A stretch of DNA of 64,000 nucleotides, taken from contig CAKRZR010000004.1 in assembly GCA_934433485.1 (NCBI GenBank), positions 130,462 through 194,461 on the forward strand. The letters are read 5' to 3'. The stretch is from an uncultured Eubacteriales bacterium (GTDB lineage: Bacteria; Bacillota; Clostridia; Oscillospirales; CAG-272). Position 1 is the first letter of the stretch. Each line of letters opens with the position of its first letter. The position numbers were made by a program, and so were the translations under genes. The notes below the pieces were generated by a model. That model was not told where the DNA came from. It saw nothing but the letters and a program-made list of their open reading frames with translations, and made no database searches. Positions 24,812-34,760 of this stretch are shown here, piece after piece.

Positions 24812-25621
24812 ATGGCAGAACGTTTGCAGAACCGCTCCCTGGCTGCCGCATTGTTCGATGGCTGGGAGGAAACGATGATCTATAGCTGTCTGGAGGGCGT
24901 GCTTGGCGAAGTGTACGCGGAATGCGCGAACGGGATCCCGGTTTCGGCGGTCTGCGTTGTCGCGGACTTCGCCTTTTTCGCCGGAAAACCGTCGCCGAAC
25001 CTCCTCACGTGCGATTTCGGCAAGCCGTTTCTCATCCTCACGCCGCGCGACACGATGTGGCAGAGCTGTATGGAGCGCACCTTGGCGCCGAACGAGGATA
25101 CCGTGCAATTGGACAACGTCGTAGAAGGTCCGTATGGCAAGGTACAAAAGGCATGCCGCTATGCTTTCCGCAAGGATACTGCGTTCGACTGTACCCATCT
25201 CGCGCTTTTAAAGGATCGTGTACCAGGCGGTTATACGCTGCATCCGATTCGGGAGCAGGCGTACAGGGAGTGCCTGGAAACGCCGTGGAGCAGGGACCTT
25301 GTCGCGAATTACGCATCGTACGAGGACTATCACACGCACGCGCGCGGTTATGTCATACGGGAAACGACAAGCGGCGCCATCGTCGCAGGTGCTTCGGCAT
25401 ATACGTACTACTCCGGCGGGATTGAGATTGAAGTCGATACGCGTGCGGATCACCGACAAAAGGGTTTGGCGACCGTATGCGCAGCGACACTGATCCTCGC
25501 CTGTCTCGCATATGGGCAGTATCCAAGCTGGGACGCCGCCAATCCGGTCTCCGTGCATCTTGCACAGAAGCTCGGGTATACGCTGGCGCATTCGTACCCG
25601 GTATATTATCTTACAAAATAA
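24812..25621 (+). CDS. GNAT-family acetyltransferase
   Basis: This 269-residue protein fits the GNAT acetyltransferase subgroup with a long N-terminal extension (PF12746-like). The acetyl-CoA binding part is C-terminal: EIEVDTRADHRQKGLATVCA, then PSWDAANPVSVHLAQKLGY, which is characteristic of the group. The N-terminal half contains the FDGWEETMIYSCLEGVLG segment typical of its start. The gene begins six bases after the glycosidase stop codon, so the two are probably co-transcribed. The acceptor molecule is unknown. Confidence 0.85.
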   Translation: MAERLQNRSLAAALFDGWEETMIYSCLEGVLGEVYAECANGIPVSAVCVVADFAFFAGKPSPNLLTCDFGKPFLILTPRDTMWQSCMERTLAPNEDTVQLDNVVEGPYGKVQKACRYAFRKDTAFDCTHLALLKDRVPGGYTLHPIREQAYRECLETPWSRDLVANYASYEDYHTHARGYVIRETTSGAIVAGASAYTYYSGGIEIEVDTRADHRQKGLATVCAATLILACLAYGQYPSWDAANPVSVHLAQKLGYTLAHSYPVYYLTK

Positions 25622-25627
25622 AAACAA

Positions 25628-25670
25628 ACGACCTGCCATCCCGGTTTCGGGAGAACAGGTCGTGTTTTTT
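25628..25670. terminator. bidirectional terminator
   Basis: ACGACCTG pairs with CAGGTCGT, with a second stem TCCCG/CGGGA inside the loop. A T run follows on the plus strand and an A run precedes it, so it can serve both converging genes. Confidence 0.85.
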
Positions 25671-25677
25671 GTGTGGA

Positions 25678-27939
25678 TCAACCGTTTGCGGGAGCAGGCT
25701 CCGCCGCTTTTTCGGTTTCGTCCGACGGCACGCGGTTTTTGGATGGCATTTTTGACATCTGCCGCTGTGCCATGACCAGTCCGTAGTAGATCCCCTTCTT
25801 GCGCATCAGCTCCTCGTGGGTGCCCATTTCCGCAAGCTCGCCCTTGTCGAGTACCAAGATTCGCGTTGCGTTGCGCAGGGTGGAGAGGCGGTGCGCGATT
25901 GCAAGCGTTGTCCGATCCGCGATGAGCTGCTGTAGCGCGTCCTGAATCTGCTTTTCCGTCTCCGTATCGAGAGAAGCGGTCGCTTCATCGAGGATCAGAA
26001 TCCGCGGATTGTGGAGCAGTGCCCGCGCGATCGCCACCCGCTGCCGCTCACCGCCGGATAGCGTGTGACCGCGCTCGCCGACTTTCGTATTGTACGCATT
26101 CGGCAGCTTCATGATAAACTGGTGCGCACCTGCCAACTTGGCGGCAGTGATCACCTCATCCGGTGTCGCCGACGGCTTGGCATAGGCGATGTTGTCGTAG
26201 ATGGTGCCGGAGAAGAGGAACGTTTCCTGCAAAACGACGCCGATCTGCGAACGGAGCGAATCCTGCGAAATATCGCGGATGTCGATTCCGTCGATCTTCA
26301 GCGATCCCTCGTTAACGTCGTACATCCGCATGACAAGATTGATGAGTGTGGATTTACCAACCCCGGATTTGCCGACAATGCCGATCATTTCACCGGGCTT
26401 GATCTCCACGTTGATGTCGCGCAGCACATTGGTCGTATTGTTGTAACCGAAGGACACGTGATCGAACGTGATGTAGCCTTCGATCTTGTGGTCCACGGCG
26501 TCCGATTTGTCCTTGATCTCCGGATCCTCGTCAATGACGTCGAAGATCTTGACGACCGAGGTCAAAAACCGCACGAACCGGCGCGGGAAAGTGGACATCC
26601 ATCGCAGCGGACCGTAGATGATCCCGACATACGCGGAGAACTGGCTCATCTCACCGATGGTCATCGTGCCGCCTAAGATCCGATTGCCGACGTAGTAGAG
26701 CAGAAAGAACTCGCCGATCCCCATGAAAAAGCTCATGATCGGACTGAATACGCCGTAGAAGCGTTCGTTGCGGATGGAGGTGTCGCGCTGCTCGGCGATC
26801 ACCTTGTCAAACCGCTCCGTCTCGCGATGCTCCATACCGAACGCCTTGACGACGCGGATGCCGGAGAAAATATCGTGTAAGATCGTGCTGGAGCGGGATT
26901 CCAGTGTCCATTGCCTGTGGTACATCATGCCCATGAAGATCCAGAACAGGCGGTTTGTGTACATGACGATCGGCGCCGGAAGAAGGATCATCAGCGCGAG
27001 ACGCCAGTCGTAGGCGAAAAGGATCGCTGAAACGGCGATGAGCGTGACCGCCTGCTCAATGATGTCGCCGAGATCGCCCGTTAAGAACTGCGTGAGCTGT
27101 CTGGTATCACCGGAAACCCGGTTCATCAGCTCGCCCGCCGTCCGTTTGGAGATGCGGGAGATGGAGAGCATCTGAATCTTGTTGAAGATCATCTCGCGCA
27201 TTCGTACCACCAGCTTGTTCGAGGCTTTGATGAGCAGCACGCTGCGGATGATGGAGAGCAGATTCGCGAAGATATGTACCGCCAAAATCGATACGAGTAC
27301 GAGTACAAACTGCGTCACAACGGGCTTTGTATCCGCCTGGATGTAGTCGTCCACCAGCACGCGATTTAAGTACGGCGGCAGAAGATTGAACGAGGCGATC
27401 ACGAAATAGAACGCAATCGACGCGTAGATGTAGAAACGATAGGGATGCGCGACCTGCCACAGCCGCTTCAGGTAGCTTTTTTTATCTACGCAGTAGTCGC
27501 AGATGCCGGATCCCGCACGATACGGACGGCCGCACTTCGGACAAACGCGGTTCAATTCCCGCTCGTATTCGTAATGGATCGGTTTCCCCTCCAGATAGCG
27601 GTTCATTTCCTTGATGACCGCCGCGAAGGTGTCTAAATACTGCATGGCTCCACGGCACAGAATACGCTCCGCGCCGTCCTTGGTCTTGTACTCCGTGAAC
27701 ACACAGCCGATGCCCTGGCGGAACGAGAAGCTGTCTATCGTGCTGTGCGGAAGCTCTAAAAGCCGCACGTTGTCCCGATAGAGCAAGAGCCTGTCCCGGC
27801 AGAACGCGACGATTCCATCGCAGCGTACCTTTGTGTCATCGGGCAGGAGGTCGTATCCGTAGGCAATGAGGATGTCCTCCTCTGCAAGCGATGTGTCCAG
27901 TGTACAGAGCCGTTTGGTCAGAGCTTGTCTATTTTCCAT
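25678..27939 (-). CDS. ABC exporter half-transporter with N-terminal zinc-ribbon extension
   Basis: This 753-residue protein is a fused membrane/ATPase half of an ABC exporter. Residues 1-140 are a soluble extension unlike ordinary exporters. It is followed by a short zinc ribbon, CPKCGRPYRAGSGICDYC (about 135-155). The six-helix membrane domain spans about 165-460. The ATPase (about 490-725) has Walker A GKSGVGKSTL, signature LSGGERQRVAIARA, Walker B ILILDEATAS and an H-loop in LAIAHRLSTL. It forms an operon with the DUF1854 gene and a second, similar ABC gene, which suggests a heterodimer. AAGGAG precedes the start. Direction should be export; the substrate is unknown. Confidence 0.92.
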   Translation of the reverse strand: MENRQALTKRLCTLDTSLAEEDILIAYGYDLLPDDTKVRCDGIVAFCRDRLLLYRDNVRLLELPHSTIDSFSFRQGIGCVFTEYKTKDGAERILCRGAMQYLDTFAAVIKEMNRYLEGKPIHYEYERELNRVCPKCGRPYRAGSGICDYCVDKKSYLKRLWQVAHPYRFYIYASIAFYFVIASFNLLPPYLNRVLVDDYIQADTKPVVTQFVLVLVSILAVHIFANLLSIIRSVLLIKASNKLVVRMREMIFNKIQMLSISRISKRTAGELMNRVSGDTRQLTQFLTGDLGDIIEQAVTLIAVSAILFAYDWRLALMILLPAPIVMYTNRLFWIFMGMMYHRQWTLESRSSTILHDIFSGIRVVKAFGMEHRETERFDKVIAEQRDTSIRNERFYGVFSPIMSFFMGIGEFFLLYYVGNRILGGTMTIGEMSQFSAYVGIIYGPLRWMSTFPRRFVRFLTSVVKIFDVIDEDPEIKDKSDAVDHKIEGYITFDHVSFGYNNTTNVLRDINVEIKPGEMIGIVGKSGVGKSTLINLVMRMYDVNEGSLKIDGIDIRDISQDSLRSQIGVVLQETFLFSGTIYDNIAYAKPSATPDEVITAAKLAGAHQFIMKLPNAYNTKVGERGHTLSGGERQRVAIARALLHNPRILILDEATASLDTETEKQIQDALQQLIADRTTLAIAHRLSTLRNATRILVLDKGELAEMGTHEELMRKKGIYYGLVMAQRQMSKMPSKNRVPSDETEKAAEPAPANG

Positions 27940-27969
27940 AGCACACTCCTTTTCTGTGTACGGTTGTGA

Positions 27970-28533
27970 TTATAGGAACAGTTCGATTTTTCGGAAACTC
28001 TTGCGGTCCAGCTTTTCAAGATCCGGGATCTCGTACCGGTTGCCGTCCACGTCGGTGATGAAGATCCGGTTGCCGCCGTCGACCTTCATCATGCTGTGGA
28101 ACGTATCGTGCAGGGTGAAATTCATCTCCCCCTCGTCCGTCATGACCTTCCAATAGGAGAAGCCGAATTTGTCCTTCATCGAGAGGATGGAGCGAATAAC
28201 CGGCGTATAGTATTTCCGGTTCAGCTCCGCGCGCAGCATTTCCGCGTCCTCCGGCTTCAGCTCCTGCATATCCGCGATCAACCCGATTTCGTTGGAGTCC
28301 CGGTCGAGCACGGAAATGTACGCGTACGGATTGTCAAACGGGAAAACCCGGTGCAGGAAAATCCGATCGTATTCCTTGGTCTCTGTCACACCGTCCGCGT
28401 TCGGCGCGGTCAGCTTGAGGGAGATAAAATCGTTCTTTTTTGTAAATTCGGCGTTGTCCGCGCGGATATACGTGATCGCGACAATATCCGACAAAGCCTT
28501 GCCTTTTTGTGTGGTGGTATTCTTTTCTTCCAT
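27970..28533 (-). CDS. DUF1854 protein
   Basis: This 187-residue protein matches DUF1854, a small family of unknown function encoded beside ABC exporters. Family-like segments are HRVFPFDNPYAYISVLDRDS, EIGLIADMQEL, ELNRKYYTPVI and the C-terminal FITDVDGNRYEIPDLEKLD. It has no membrane helix or signal peptide. It sits between two ABC half-transporter genes with gaps of 23 and 30 bases, so it probably binds or regulates the transporter pair. In other bacteria I recall such proteins in cyanophycin loci, but nothing here points to cyanophycin. GGAGG precedes the start. Confidence 0.85.
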   Translation of the reverse strand: MEEKNTTTQKGKALSDIVAITYIRADNAEFTKKNDFISLKLTAPNADGVTETKEYDRIFLHRVFPFDNPYAYISVLDRDSNEIGLIADMQELKPEDAEMLRAELNRKYYTPVIRSILSMKDKFGFSYWKVMTDEGEMNFTLHDTFHSMMKVDGGNRIFITDVDGNRYEIPDLEKLDRKSFRKIELFL

Positions 28534-28556
28534 ATTATTGGCGATCCTCCGTGGCG

Positions 28557-30875
28557 TCAGCCTTCAATACCGATATTCTTCATGGCGTCCATTTGCAGCT
28601 TGTACAGCTTATAATAGATGCCTTTCTTGTTGATCAGCTCAAGATGCGTGCCGGCTTCCGGAACCTTGCCGTTTTCAATGACGATCAGCTTGTCCGCGTC
28701 ACGCAGGGTAGAGAGCCGGTGCGCGATGGTGATGGTCGTACGACCCTTTGACAGCTTTTCAATGGCGGTCTGGATCTTGCGCTCGGTTTCCGTGTCCATT
28801 GCTGCGGTCGCTTCATCCAAAATGAGGATTTTCGGATTGCGGAGAATGGAGCGCGCGATAGAGATCCGCTGCCTCTCACCGCCGGATAGATCCTTGTAGC
28901 CGAAGCCGATCATGGTCTGATAGCCGTCCGGCAGCTTGACGATGAAATCGTGCGCACCGGCAATTTTCGCGGCGTCGATGATCTCGTCATAGGTTGCATC
29001 CGGTCTGGCATAGCGGATATTTTCAAGAATTGTGCCCATAAAGAGGTACGTTTCCTGGGAAACAATGGCAATGTTCTGCCGCAGATCCGCAAAAGATATA
29101 TCCTTCACGTTGATCCCATCGATGAGGATCTCTCCGGCGGTCACGTCGTACAGACGGATGAGCAGGTTCGCGAGGGTCGATTTTCCGGCGCCTGTGTGTC
29201 CGACGATACCGAGCGCATGCCCCGCTTCAATATCGAACGAAACGTCGTCGATGATCTTGCGGTTTTTGTCGTAAGAGAAATCGACGTGCCGGAACTCCAC
29301 ATTGCCTTCCAGATGGTCGATATGCACCGGGTGCTCGGATTCCACGACGTCCGGCTGCGCGTCCATGACCTCAATGAGTCGGCTCATGGCGTTCAGACTG
29401 TCCGTGAACCAGTACACCATGTCTACAAAGCTGTACATCGGGCTGTAGATCATGTTCATGTAGGAGATGAAGAGCAACAGCATACCATAGGTCATCTTAC
29501 CCTCGATCACCATCCAGCCACCTGCCCCCAGTACGATCAGATTGCTGACCGTGAATAAGAGATTGACACCCGGAAACGCGACTGTACCGAAGATAGACGT
29601 GTTCTGCTCCGCCTCCGCGACGGCCTCACTGCTCCTACCGAACCGCTTGATTTCGTCCTTTTCCTTGGAGAACGCTTTGACCACGCGCATGCCGCTCAAA
29701 ACATCGCTCAAAATCGAGTTCATCCCGCGGGATTTTGTCCACCGTTTCGCGTGCAGCTTGCCCATCTGTTCAAAGAGCAGACGGATGGAGACGAACAGGA
29801 ACGGAAAGGTCACCAGCGCCAACAGTGTGAGGAGCCAGTTGCGTATAAACATGATCACAAGCACCGCGACGATCTGCACGATATTCACGAGAAAATACGG
29901 CACGCCGTCGCAGAAGAACCAATAGATGGTGTCCGCGTCGTTCGTGACCTGCGCCATGAGACCGCCGGTCTGTCGGCTCGTGTAAAAGCTGATGGACAGC
30001 CGTTCGATGGCGGTGAAGATCGTTTTCTTCAAATCATACGACAGGCGCGCGGCGATGGTGGAGGTGACGATGGTGTGGAATATTGATATGAGAATCGACA
30101 CAATCCGCATACCTACGATGAGCGAGAGCACAAGGATCAGCTCGCCGTAGTATTTGCCCGTTTTCGAAAGCACCTCATCGTAATAAAAGCTGGAGCTGAT
30201 GTATGGGGAGATAACGCCAAGCACACTGGACAATACCAGCGCGAGCACCACCATCGATACGTGGAATTTGTATTTCAGAAGAAATACCCCGGTGCGGCGG
30301 ATGATTTTGTTCTTGTCCATGCATTTCGGACAGATTTTTCTTTCCGCGTCGACGTATCGTGTGCCGCATTTCGGGCAGAAGATTTCGTCGCGGTGGTTGC
30401 CCTCCTTGTCCGGCTCGATCTCGCCCTTTTCCGCGAGCTGCTTTAAAAACTTACACGCGGACTGTACCGAGGGCTTGTAGGTGTTGGAGCTGTTGGCAAG
30501 GAGGAGGTAACCGCCCGCCTTCAGCTTTCCGGTCATACGCACAGAGGCAATCTGTTCCTCCGTGAAAAATTCTTCAAAATCGGAAAGGGAATGCGTTGTG
30601 TAGGAAATCTCGTCAAAGGACTTCTCCGGTTTGTAGGCAGCCTTGCCGATGCCGCCTTTCTTATGCCGCAGGGTAACGGTGCCGGAGAGAACATGTATGG
30701 TGGTGTCGGTCGCTATCAGATAGCTGTCGCAGCGAACCATATCGGGAGAACGGTCGGTCATGATGCAGAGTTTGACCTCGGTAAGTGGAATACCGTGTTT
30801 TTCCAATGCACCATGCAGAATCTCCGGTACCACCGCCGGCTTCGACGGGTCAAAGTACCATATTTTTTGCGCCAT
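28557..30875 (-). CDS. ABC exporter half-transporter with N-terminal zinc-ribbon extension
   Basis: This 772-residue protein is the first gene of the exporter operon and is built like its partner downstream. A soluble N-terminal region (about 1-170) is followed by a zinc ribbon, CPKCGTRYVDAERKICPKC. Six membrane helices then span to about residue 490. The ATPase (about 520-765) has GHTGAGKSTLANLL, DLSGGERQRISIARS, ILILDEATAAMD and TIAHRLSTL. Both halves keep catalytic-looking motifs. The start at 30875 is preceded by AAGGAG; a longer frame upstream is not needed. It is transcribed from a strong promoter about 150 bases upstream. Confidence 0.92.
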   Translation of the reverse strand: MAQKIWYFDPSKPAVVPEILHGALEKHGIPLTEVKLCIMTDRSPDMVRCDSYLIATDTTIHVLSGTVTLRHKKGGIGKAAYKPEKSFDEISYTTHSLSDFEEFFTEEQIASVRMTGKLKAGGYLLLANSSNTYKPSVQSACKFLKQLAEKGEIEPDKEGNHRDEIFCPKCGTRYVDAERKICPKCMDKNKIIRRTGVFLLKYKFHVSMVVLALVLSSVLGVISPYISSSFYYDEVLSKTGKYYGELILVLSLIVGMRIVSILISIFHTIVTSTIAARLSYDLKKTIFTAIERLSISFYTSRQTGGLMAQVTNDADTIYWFFCDGVPYFLVNIVQIVAVLVIMFIRNWLLTLLALVTFPFLFVSIRLLFEQMGKLHAKRWTKSRGMNSILSDVLSGMRVVKAFSKEKDEIKRFGRSSEAVAEAEQNTSIFGTVAFPGVNLLFTVSNLIVLGAGGWMVIEGKMTYGMLLLFISYMNMIYSPMYSFVDMVYWFTDSLNAMSRLIEVMDAQPDVVESEHPVHIDHLEGNVEFRHVDFSYDKNRKIIDDVSFDIEAGHALGIVGHTGAGKSTLANLLIRLYDVTAGEILIDGINVKDISFADLRQNIAIVSQETYLFMGTILENIRYARPDATYDEIIDAAKIAGAHDFIVKLPDGYQTMIGFGYKDLSGGERQRISIARSILRNPKILILDEATAAMDTETERKIQTAIEKLSKGRTTITIAHRLSTLRDADKLIVIENGKVPEAGTHLELINKKGIYYKLYKLQMDAMKNIGIEG

Positions 30876-31025
30876 ATGTGCGTCTCCTTTCGGATAGAAT
30901 GCGTCATCTTTCAGCAGAACCGGTGCCAAAGTCGGTGTCACAGGACGACATACCGGCGCGCGAAATCATAGACGGCAAAGGCGCGTATCGAATGAGAGTA
31001 CATCCGTTTGAGACGCGCCGTCATC

Positions 31026-31054
31026 ATTATATCCGAATTTTGAAAACTTGTCAA
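31026..31054 (-). promoter_or_regulatory. promoter of the ABC-DUF1854-ABC operon
   Basis: On the minus strand a perfect TTGACA (31049-31054), a 17-base spacer and a perfect TATAAT (31026-31031). The leader of about 140 bases has a possible hairpin, GGCGCGT/ACGCGCC, near its 5' end. Confidence 0.9.
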
Positions 31055-31231
31055 TAGAAATTGAAAAAAAGCAACGGATTTTTTCATGAAATTGGCGTAT
31101 TTCTGGAAAAAATCCCGTTTCACTGTCGTATGTGAACAGAAACCGGCAGTGCATGGAGGCAGCATACAGACATTCCTGCACGGAATGAGGCAAAAATAAT
31201 ATGGGGAGCAAAAAAAACAATGGAAAAAACC

Positions 31232-31260
31232 TTGCAATTTCCGGTGCGGTATCGTATAAT
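31232..31260 (+). promoter_or_regulatory. promoter of the GH106-like gene
   Basis: TTGCAA, a 17-base spacer and TATAAT lie about 70 bases before the start codon. Confidence 0.8.
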
Positions 31261-31331
31261 AAAGACAAAAAACCTTTCGCCGCATAGAATTCCGAGTCGA
31301 GCAGCAAAAATAAAGAAAGGATAGAGAAAAA

Positions 31332-33761
31332 ATGATCGACCAAACCCGCGCCGCAGATATGACGGAGCTGAAAAAACGATTTCAGACAGAGGACCGCACA
31401 TGCAGTCCCTATATATATATCCCGATCACCACGGACAAAGAGCTCGACCAGAGGGACAGACTGTCACGACTGTTGCTTGAGTACAAGCGTTCCGGCTATG
31501 GCGGAGTGATCCCGTACGCATACGGCAAAAGCCCGATCACGGCGCTTACACCGGCGTATTATGAGGTGTACGATACGATCTGTGCGCTTGCCGCCGATAT
31601 GGACTGGCAGGTCGGATACCTCGACGATTCGTATATCATGCGCGCCTATTTGGACAAGCAGGACGACGACGGCGCCGCGGACCGACTGAAGCAGCTTGTG
31701 AAATACGATGTGTCCTGCACCACCGGAGAAACCGTCAAACGCAAAATCTCCGGTCATGGAACGGTAATGTCTGTGGTTGCCGTGGACGATGATACGCAAG
31801 AGATTATAGATCTGCGTCCTTTTATTACGGATGGCATGATCGAATGGAAGGTGCCGGACGGAAACTGGAATATAGAGCAGTACATCTGTGAGACGGACGA
31901 CGCCTCTCCCATGATCAATATGATGGATTACGATGTGTCCTACCGTTACCTTAAGGGGACATTTTGCCAGTACATCGATCATCTGTACAGCGGCGGAGAA
32001 GAAAAAAAGTATCTGAATCTGTTTGTCTACCGAAACGTCGTTTACGGCGGACAGAACCGGCGTATGTGGGACGACGCGTTCAACCGGGTTTTTGAGGAAC
32101 AGTACGGCATGGATCCAGCGGTGCTGTACCCGCTTATGTTCCGTGATTTCGGTTTGGGCGCGCGCCGCTTTACCGGTATGATGATGACCTGCCGCGCGTC
32201 GCTTCTGACGGAGGGATACCTGAAAGCGGCGGCGGACATCTGCCAATCCCGCGAGATTTTCTGCACCGGTTTTCCGGCGGAATCCAAGGCGACGTTCTGC
32301 TCCTGGATGTTCGGCGATGGGCAGCTTCTCCACAAACACGCCTCCGCTCCCGGTGTGTCGGTACCGTTCGCGTATCTCTACGGCATCAATGGGATCAAGG
32401 TAGCCTCCGGCGCCGCGGATGGTTTCGGTAAGCAGGTCGTCAGCGCGGATATGTTTAAGTATTATCAGCAGCTGAGCAAGGACATCCTGTACCGCGAAAC
32501 GCTCAATACTCTGGTACGCGGTGTGAATATGCTTTTTGTCCACCTCGGCGAGGACCGTACGGATGAAAATTCCAAGTTCGGTGAAAAGGACACGGCACTG
32601 CTCGGACAGCTTTTCACGAAAAACACCGATCTGACGGAATACGCGGATTTCACGACCCGTGCGCAAAATCTGCTGCGCGGCGGCGACCATATCTGTGATG
32701 CGGCGATCCTCTATCCGATCCACTCGCTCCATTCGTCCGTGTTCCTGTATCAGAGTGAGAACCGCACCGGATTTGAGTACCCGACGACGCCGGCAAGTGC
32801 GGACTACATGGAGCTGATGAACAATCTGCTCGGTTATGTCGGCGTTGACGCGGCGTTTCTCCATCCGGACGTGCTGCGCGACCGTGCGTTTTCCGACGAG
32901 GGCACCTTATATATTAAAGATGCAAAAAATGAGGTCGCGCAGAAATACAAGGTGCTGTTTCTGCCGTCCATGTCGCTCGTCAGCCTGAAAACGCTGCGGG
33001 TCATCAAAAAGTACTACGAAGCCGGCGGTAAGATCATTGCTACGGATTCGCTGCCGGTACGCGCCACGGAGGGAACGCTTGTCGATACCGATATCAACAC
33101 CGCGCTCAAACGGGACACGCCGGAGGATCGCGAGGTCGCGGAAACGATCCGGTACATCTTCGGCGACGAGAGCTTAGACGAAAAATGCTACAGGCGGTAT
33201 TACAAAAACGAGAACGAAAACGGCGGGATCGCCTACTATTTCCCCTCGAATAAAACCACCGTGGACGGCACTGATTCCGTTTCGGCGAACATCCTCTACC
33301 AGGCACTGGAAAAGCTGTCTGTGGCACCGGACGTGTACATCGACCGTATGCCGCGCGTGGAGTTTTCCGGGGTAGTAAACTATCACCTACCCGCGTTTCT
33401 CAAGGTCGGCATAGACAGCAGACTGGCACGCGGTTGCTCAATGAATTGTCTCCATAAGCGATATGCCGGATGCGATCTGTATTTCTTCACAAACACTACC
33501 GGCGATACATACGAACACAGCGTGCTGCTGCGCGGACGCCATCAGCCGGAGGAATGGAATCCATTTACCGGAAAAATCCGAAAGCTGCCGTGGGAGCTTG
33601 TAAAATTCCGCGGTGAGGTGTACACCAGGATCGTGCCGCACATCGAACCGTCTGCCTGCGTATTCATTGTGAGTCCGATCACACGCACGCAAAAGGAGAT
33701 CCTGCGGGACATGGCGGATGAAAAGCCGATCCCGGAGTTCTTCCCCAAGCCGATATATTGA
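31332..33761 (+). CDS. putative glycoside hydrolase (GH106-like)
   Basis: This 809-residue protein resembles large bacterial glycosidases of the alpha-L-rhamnosidase GH106-like type, though the match is not certain. It opens with a (beta/alpha)8-like part with the segments SGYGGVIPYAYGKS and DMDWQVGYLDDSYIMR. It continues through a region with ICDAAILYPIHSLHSSVF and LGYVGVDAAFLHPDVL, typical of the glutamine-amidotransferase-like domain that follows the barrel in this group. No signal peptide is present. The C-terminus lacks the additional beta-sandwich domains of longer homologues. The MoxR gene begins 24 bases later. AAGGAT precedes the start. Confidence 0.65.
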   Translation: MIDQTRAADMTELKKRFQTEDRTCSPYIYIPITTDKELDQRDRLSRLLLEYKRSGYGGVIPYAYGKSPITALTPAYYEVYDTICALAADMDWQVGYLDDSYIMRAYLDKQDDDGAADRLKQLVKYDVSCTTGETVKRKISGHGTVMSVVAVDDDTQEIIDLRPFITDGMIEWKVPDGNWNIEQYICETDDASPMINMMDYDVSYRYLKGTFCQYIDHLYSGGEEKKYLNLFVYRNVVYGGQNRRMWDDAFNRVFEEQYGMDPAVLYPLMFRDFGLGARRFTGMMMTCRASLLTEGYLKAAADICQSREIFCTGFPAESKATFCSWMFGDGQLLHKHASAPGVSVPFAYLYGINGIKVASGAADGFGKQVVSADMFKYYQQLSKDILYRETLNTLVRGVNMLFVHLGEDRTDENSKFGEKDTALLGQLFTKNTDLTEYADFTTRAQNLLRGGDHICDAAILYPIHSLHSSVFLYQSENRTGFEYPTTPASADYMELMNNLLGYVGVDAAFLHPDVLRDRAFSDEGTLYIKDAKNEVAQKYKVLFLPSMSLVSLKTLRVIKKYYEAGGKIIATDSLPVRATEGTLVDTDINTALKRDTPEDREVAETIRYIFGDESLDEKCYRRYYKNENENGGIAYYFPSNKTTVDGTDSVSANILYQALEKLSVAPDVYIDRMPRVEFSGVVNYHLPAFLKVGIDSRLARGCSMNCLHKRYAGCDLYFFTNTTGDTYEHSVLLRGRHQPEEWNPFTGKIRKLPWELVKFRGEVYTRIVPHIEPSACVFIVSPITRTQKEILRDMADEKPIPEFFPKPIY

Positions 33762-33785
33762 TGGAGCATACACAAGGAGACTGCC

Positions 33786-34733
33786 ATGTATTTTGAAAAA
33801 ATTCAGCCGACAGCGGACGCGATTGTCGCGAATGTCAGCCGCGCCATATTCGGCAAACCAAGCGAGATCCGGCTCATCACGGCGGCAATGCTCTGCGGCG
33901 GTCACGTGCTGCTCGACGACATTCCGGGTACCGGCAAGACCACATTGGCAAAGGCACTGGCAAAAACCATCGCCGCGGACACCAAGCGGATCCAGTTCAC
34001 ACCCGATCTGCTGCCGAGCGATGTGACCGGTATCAACTTTTATAACCAGAAAAGCGGGGAATTTGTTTTCCGGCGCGGTCCGGTGTTCACGAATATCCTG
34101 CTTGCAGATGAAATCAACCGGACCACACCGCGGACACAGTCGTCGCTTCTGGAATGCATGGCAGAGGGACAGACCACCATCGACGGCGTGACCTACCCGC
34201 TGGATGCTCCGTTTTTCGTCATTGCCACGCAGAATCCCATTGAATCGCAGGGTACATTCCCGCTGCCGGAAGCACAGCTTGACCGCTTTTTCATGAAGCT
34301 GTCCCTCGGCTATCCCGACCCGGCAAATGAAAAAGCCATTCTCGACCGCTGGGGATGCGACGATCCGCTCGCGACCTTGACCGCCGTCACTACCAAGGAC
34401 GCGATCCTTACCGCAGCACAGGCGGTCGGGCAGATCACGGTCAGCGACAGCATCAAAAGCTATATTTTGGCACTCACTGCCGCTACACGGGAAAACGAAC
34501 GTATTCGGCTGGGAGTCAGTCCGCGCGGATCTTTGGCTCTCATGCGCGCGTCCCAGGCATATGCCGGCATGAACGGACGGGATTTTGTGCTGCCGGACGA
34601 TGTGAAACAGGTAGCCGTCGCCGTATTGTCCCACCGGATCCTGTCGCGCTCACTCAACACCATCCGTGTGACAGATACAAATGAGCAGCTCATTGAGCAG
34701 ATCATCGCACAGGTACGCGCCCCGATTGAATAA
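33786..34733 (+). CDS. MoxR-family AAA+ ATPase
   Basis: This 315-residue cytoplasmic AAA+ protein belongs to the MoxR family, chaperone-like ATPases that work with DUF58 and vWA proteins. Motifs are Walker A DIPGTGKTTLAKAL (about residues 44-57), Walker B ILLADEINR, sensor 1 VIATQNPIESQGTFPLPEAQ and the C-terminal lid LPDDVKQVAVAVLSHR. It heads a MoxR-DUF58-membrane protein operon, an arrangement common in bacteria whose target is mostly unknown. The start is preceded by AAGGAG. Confidence 0.95.
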   Translation: MYFEKIQPTADAIVANVSRAIFGKPSEIRLITAAMLCGGHVLLDDIPGTGKTTLAKALAKTIAADTKRIQFTPDLLPSDVTGINFYNQKSGEFVFRRGPVFTNILLADEINRTTPRTQSSLLECMAEGQTTIDGVTYPLDAPFFVIATQNPIESQGTFPLPEAQLDRFFMKLSLGYPDPANEKAILDRWGCDDPLATLTAVTTKDAILTAAQAVGQITVSDSIKSYILALTAATRENERIRLGVSPRGSLALMRASQAYAGMNGRDFVLPDDVKQVAVAVLSHRILSRSLNTIRVTDTNEQLIEQIIAQVRAPIE

Positions 34734-34760
34734 TCAGGACAGAGGGAAAGGAGGTGCGGC

